A DNA stretch of 17,311 nt from JAFGKM01 sp964413825 (lineage in GTDB: Bacteria > Ratteibacteria > UBA8468 > B48-G9 > JAFGKM01), in the NCBI GenBank assembly GCA_964413825.1, contig CAYPTS010000043.1:1-17311 (forward strand), read 5' to 3'. Position 1 is the first letter of the stretch. Every line of letters starts with the position of its first letter. Below are positions 14,841 through 17,311 of this stretch, in pieces. Below the pieces are notes generated by a model, which saw only the letters and a list, made by a program, of their open reading frames with translations, searched no databases and had not been told where the DNA came from. The translations under genes were made by a program, and so were the position numbers.

Positions 14841-17255
14841 ATGAAACCTATACTCCGCATTATCTGCAGTTTTACTTTATTGACGGCATTCGGCGCCGCT
14901 TATGCGCAGGTGGAAACGCCTGCGGTAAACATCGAACAGCCCGAAGCGCCGATGGAAACTGAAACACCCCCGCCCACAGTGGAAATCCCCGAAATAGATT
15001 TCAGAAAACCGGCAGTGGAAGAAGAGATAGACGAAACGAAAACACCGGACACGCCTATTACCATTGGACAAACTGCCGAGACGGCATGGACTGAAGAATC
15101 TTCACACTTCCAGAAATATCTGATGCACCAGATACCTCTTACCGTTTCCCGTAAAGTCGGGCACTTCGGATACAATTTCTTCAGACAGCCGCCATCCGCT
15201 TTCACCCCGGTAACATCGGTGCCGGTAACCGCGGGATACGTCATAGGCCCCGGAGACGAGATACGCATCAACGTATGGGGCATGATGGAAGGCAGATGGA
15301 ACCTTGTCGTGGACAGGGACGGCAACATCAACCTTCCCACCGCCGGCATTGTCGGCGTGTCGGGACTGACTTACGAAAACCTTGAGCCCTTCCTTAAAAA
15401 GGAACTCTCCAAACATTACAAAGAATTCAACATAAACGTCAGCATGGGCAGACTGCGCACAATTCCGGTATACCTGGTGGGCAGTGTAAAAAAGCCCGGC
15501 AACTACACAGTATCCTCGCTGTCAACGCTGGTAAACGCACTGTTTGTCTCCGGCGGCCCCTCGACCTCCGGTACCCTGCGCCGTATACAGTTGAAACGGC
15601 AGGGCAAAACCGTGGTGGAATTCGACATGTACGACTTCCTGATGAAAGGGGATAAAACCAAAGACGTGCGCCTCCAGCCGGAAGACGTCATATTCGTACC
15701 CCCCGCAGGCCCCATGGCGGCGGTAATAGGACAGGTAGCAACCCCTGCTATATACGAAATGAACGAAGAGACGACCATAACCGGGCTTTTGGGGATGGCC
15801 GGAGGAGTGAGCGCCGCGGGATACACGAAAAAGATACAGGTGGAGCGCATCTTTGAAAACGAAACGAAGGTCATCATAGACAAAAATCTCAGAGAACTTA
15901 CGGATGAAGACGACATAATTCTTGCCGACGGCGACATCGTGGCAATATATCCCATATCCGATACAATAGTCAATGCAGTGACCCTTTCAGGAAACGTCGT
16001 TAGGCCCGGACAGTACCAGTGGAAAGAAGGCATGCGGGTAAGCGACCTTATAAAAGACATACAGTCGCTTCTTCCGGAAACAAACCTTGAATACGCCCTC
16101 ATAGAAAGACTGCATACGCCCACAATGCAAAGAGACATGATATTCTTCAACCTGCGCAGTGCGATACTGGAAAAAGACCCGGCGGAAGACAAACTCCTGC
16201 AGGCATACGACACCGTAAAAATCTTTCCCCTGTGGGACTCACGGGAACGGCCGGTGGTGCGGATTGCCGGCATGGTAAACAAGCCGGGGATATACATACA
16301 GAGAGAAACCATGACGGCGGCAGACCTGATTAAACTCGCCGGGGGACTGAAATACTTCGCATACACGCAGGAAGCGGAGCTTACAAGGGTCGCGCCTACG
16401 CCGGCCGGACCGGCAACGCAGAGAATCCGCATCAACCTTGAAAAAGCCCTGCAGGGCGACCCGGAACACAACCTGCCGCTGAACCGCAACGACTACCTTT
16501 TCATCAGGCCCGTGCCGGACTGGCAGGTTTACGAAACCGTGCGCATAAACGGGGAAGTGAAATTCCCGGGCACCTACACCATAAAGAAAGGCGAAAACAT
16601 AACCTCTCTCATAGCGCGCGCTGGAGGGTTTACCGACGAGGCATACGTACGCGGAGCGGTATTCACGAGGGAATCTGTAAAGAAAAGCCAGCGGGAGCAG
16701 ATGGACAAAATGATAGACAGGATTGAGATGGAGATTCTCGCCCCTCAGCCGCTTCCGTCAAACTCTACGGCCCAGGACATACAAGCGCAGGAATCGGACA
16801 TGAAACGCAAACGCGAACTCATAGCGAAACTTAAATCGGTAAAACCCGACGGCAGGATAGTAATATCGCTTGCTGATGCGCCTCTGAAAAAAATCTACGA
16901 CCTGCAGATGCAACACGGGGACACCGTTACCATACCCAAAAACCCCGGCATAGTTACTGTAATGGGAGCGGTATACAATCCGACGTCCTTTGTTTACGAC
17001 GGACGGCTCGGTTACGACAGGTACATACAGATGTCCGGCGGGTTCACCCCCACGGCGGAAAGGCGCGACGTCTACATAATAAAGGCGGACGGCACGGTGG
17101 TCAGGCCGGGCGCAAAACATTCGCTTGAGCCGGGAGACGCCGTAGTGGCGCCGGAGAAGATAGAAATTGTTTCGGTGCGGCGGGAGATACGGGACATAAT
17201 CGATATCCTGTACAAAACCGCAATCACCATCGCCGTCACCACCACCATCTTTTGA
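14841..17255 (+). CDS. Multi-SLBB polysaccharide export protein (Wza class)
   Basis: An 804-residue periplasmic/outer-membrane channel component for capsule or exopolysaccharide export. A signal peptide (1-22, ending AYA) is followed by a Pro/Glu-rich stretch (about 24-75). The Poly_export domain begins at YVIGPGDEIRINVWG (133-147) and runs to about 205. Six SLBB-like units follow, each opening like V.GxVxxPGxY and closing with a GD/ED-hydrophobic-P strand, near 210, 293, 379, 472, 566 and 704. Lys/Arg-rich helices at about 608-665 interrupt units five and six. The protein ends in an apolar segment (IIDILYKTAITIAVTTTIF) that could act like the Wza C-terminal outer-membrane helix. It has no lipobox Cys after the signal, unlike Wza. 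ATG 14841 was chosen for its GGGAG. It is the third gene of the export locus; no Wzc-type kinase or glycosyltransferase is within the window. Confidence 0.93.
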   Translation: MKPILRIICSFTLLTAFGAAYAQVETPAVNIEQPEAPMETETPPPTVEIPEIDFRKPAVEEEIDETKTPDTPITIGQTAETAWTEESSHFQKYLMHQIPLTVSRKVGHFGYNFFRQPPSAFTPVTSVPVTAGYVIGPGDEIRINVWGMMEGRWNLVVDRDGNINLPTAGIVGVSGLTYENLEPFLKKELSKHYKEFNINVSMGRLRTIPVYLVGSVKKPGNYTVSSLSTLVNALFVSGGPSTSGTLRRIQLKRQGKTVVEFDMYDFLMKGDKTKDVRLQPEDVIFVPPAGPMAAVIGQVATPAIYEMNEETTITGLLGMAGGVSAAGYTKKIQVERIFENETKVIIDKNLRELTDEDDIILADGDIVAIYPISDTIVNAVTLSGNVVRPGQYQWKEGMRVSDLIKDIQSLLPETNLEYALIERLHTPTMQRDMIFFNLRSAILEKDPAEDKLLQAYDTVKIFPLWDSRERPVVRIAGMVNKPGIYIQRETMTAADLIKLAGGLKYFAYTQEAELTRVAPTPAGPATQRIRINLEKALQGDPEHNLPLNRNDYLFIRPVPDWQVYETVRINGEVKFPGTYTIKKGENITSLIARAGGFTDEAYVRGAVFTRESVKKSQREQMDKMIDRIEMEILAPQPLPSNSTAQDIQAQESDMKRKRELIAKLKSVKPDGRIVISLADAPLKKIYDLQMQHGDTVTIPKNPGIVTVMGAVYNPTSFVYDGRLGYDRYIQMSGGFTPTAERRDVYIIKADGTVVRPGAKHSLEPGDAVVAPEKIEIVSVRREIRDIIDILYKTAITIAVTTTIF

Positions 17256-17257
17256 TT

Positions 17258-17311
17258 TTGTCATTGCGAGGAATGTAACCCCTCGTTTGTCATTGCGAGG
17301 AATGTAACCCC
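17258..17311. repeat. Tandem 29-bp repeat (GTCATTGCGAGG family) running off the window end
   Basis: Two identical 25-nt copies (TTGTCATTGCGAGG followed by AATGTAACCCC) lie at 17258-17282 and 17287-17311, separated by TCGT, so the period is 29 bp. The second copy ends exactly at the window edge, so more copies may follow. The first 12 bases match the arm of the palindrome at 1223-1294. It begins 3 nt after the stop of the export gene. Confidence 0.85.

Noticed and set aside
15503..16489. A 328-codon minus-strand frame opposite the SLBB gene
   Set aside because: Ser-rich low-complexity shadow of the SLBB repeats; no start signal.
17258..17311. CRISPR array
   Set aside because: The units are direct repeats with only a 4-nt linker, not 30-40-nt unique spacers, and the core matches a dispersed palindromic element.

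Overview
The window is gene-dense chromosomal DNA of moderate GC from a diderm (Gram-negative-type) bacterium. It encodes an outer-membrane YjbH-family protein and a Wza-class polysaccharide export protein, both with signal peptides. Promoters (TTGACA/TATAAT type, 17-bp spacers) and GGAGG ribosome-binding sites look standard. I cannot name the genus. The GTCATTGCGAG-type interspersed repeats, the ferredoxin-like-domain DAHP synthase and the Borrelia/Clostridium-type M18 aminopeptidase suggest a candidate-phylum or PVC-like lineage (for example Omnitrophota), but that is a guess from style, not from a marker gene.

Region 1 (1-5903) is an aromatic amino-acid block. aroA and aroC lie on the minus strand, separated by a 72-bp palindromic repeat. 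Divergent from them, aroB, pheA (chorismate mutase/prephenate dehydratase/ACT) and a type I-beta DAHP synthase run on the plus strand. Together these give shikimate-pathway entry (DAHP synthase, AroB), its last two steps (AroA, AroC) and the branch to phenylalanine. The middle enzymes (aroD, aroE, aroK) are not here. The aroB promoter is placed so that transcription should begin at or next to the ATG. AroC and AroA both carry unusual residues in signature motifs.

Region 2 (5958-8370) holds a Gfo/Idh/MocA oxidoreductase overlapped by a CobO-type corrinoid adenosyltransferase. After a short repeat-rich gap come a double zinc-ribbon/TM2 membrane protein and a DUF2752 membrane protein.

Region 3 (8367-12221) starts at its own promoter. 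It has an M18 aminopeptidase followed with no gap by an 809-residue fusion of a GlmU-like sugar-nucleotidyltransferase and a galactokinase-type GHMP kinase. That fusion probably activates a free sugar through sugar-1-phosphate to an NDP-sugar. Its sugar-binding motif has Arg where galactokinase has Glu.

Region 4 (12234-17255) starts at a near-consensus promoter and looks like a reduced group-4-capsule/Yjb exopolysaccharide export locus. It has a small secreted protein with a hydrophobic stretch and Ser/Thr-rich tail (GfcA/YjbE-like in architecture), a YjbH/GfcD-family outer-membrane protein, and a large SLBB export protein with six SLBB-like units. No GfcB or GfcC homologue lies between them. 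The NDP-sugar activating fusion just upstream could feed this pathway. The window ends inside a 29-bp-period tandem repeat that shares its core with the palindrome between aroA and aroC.
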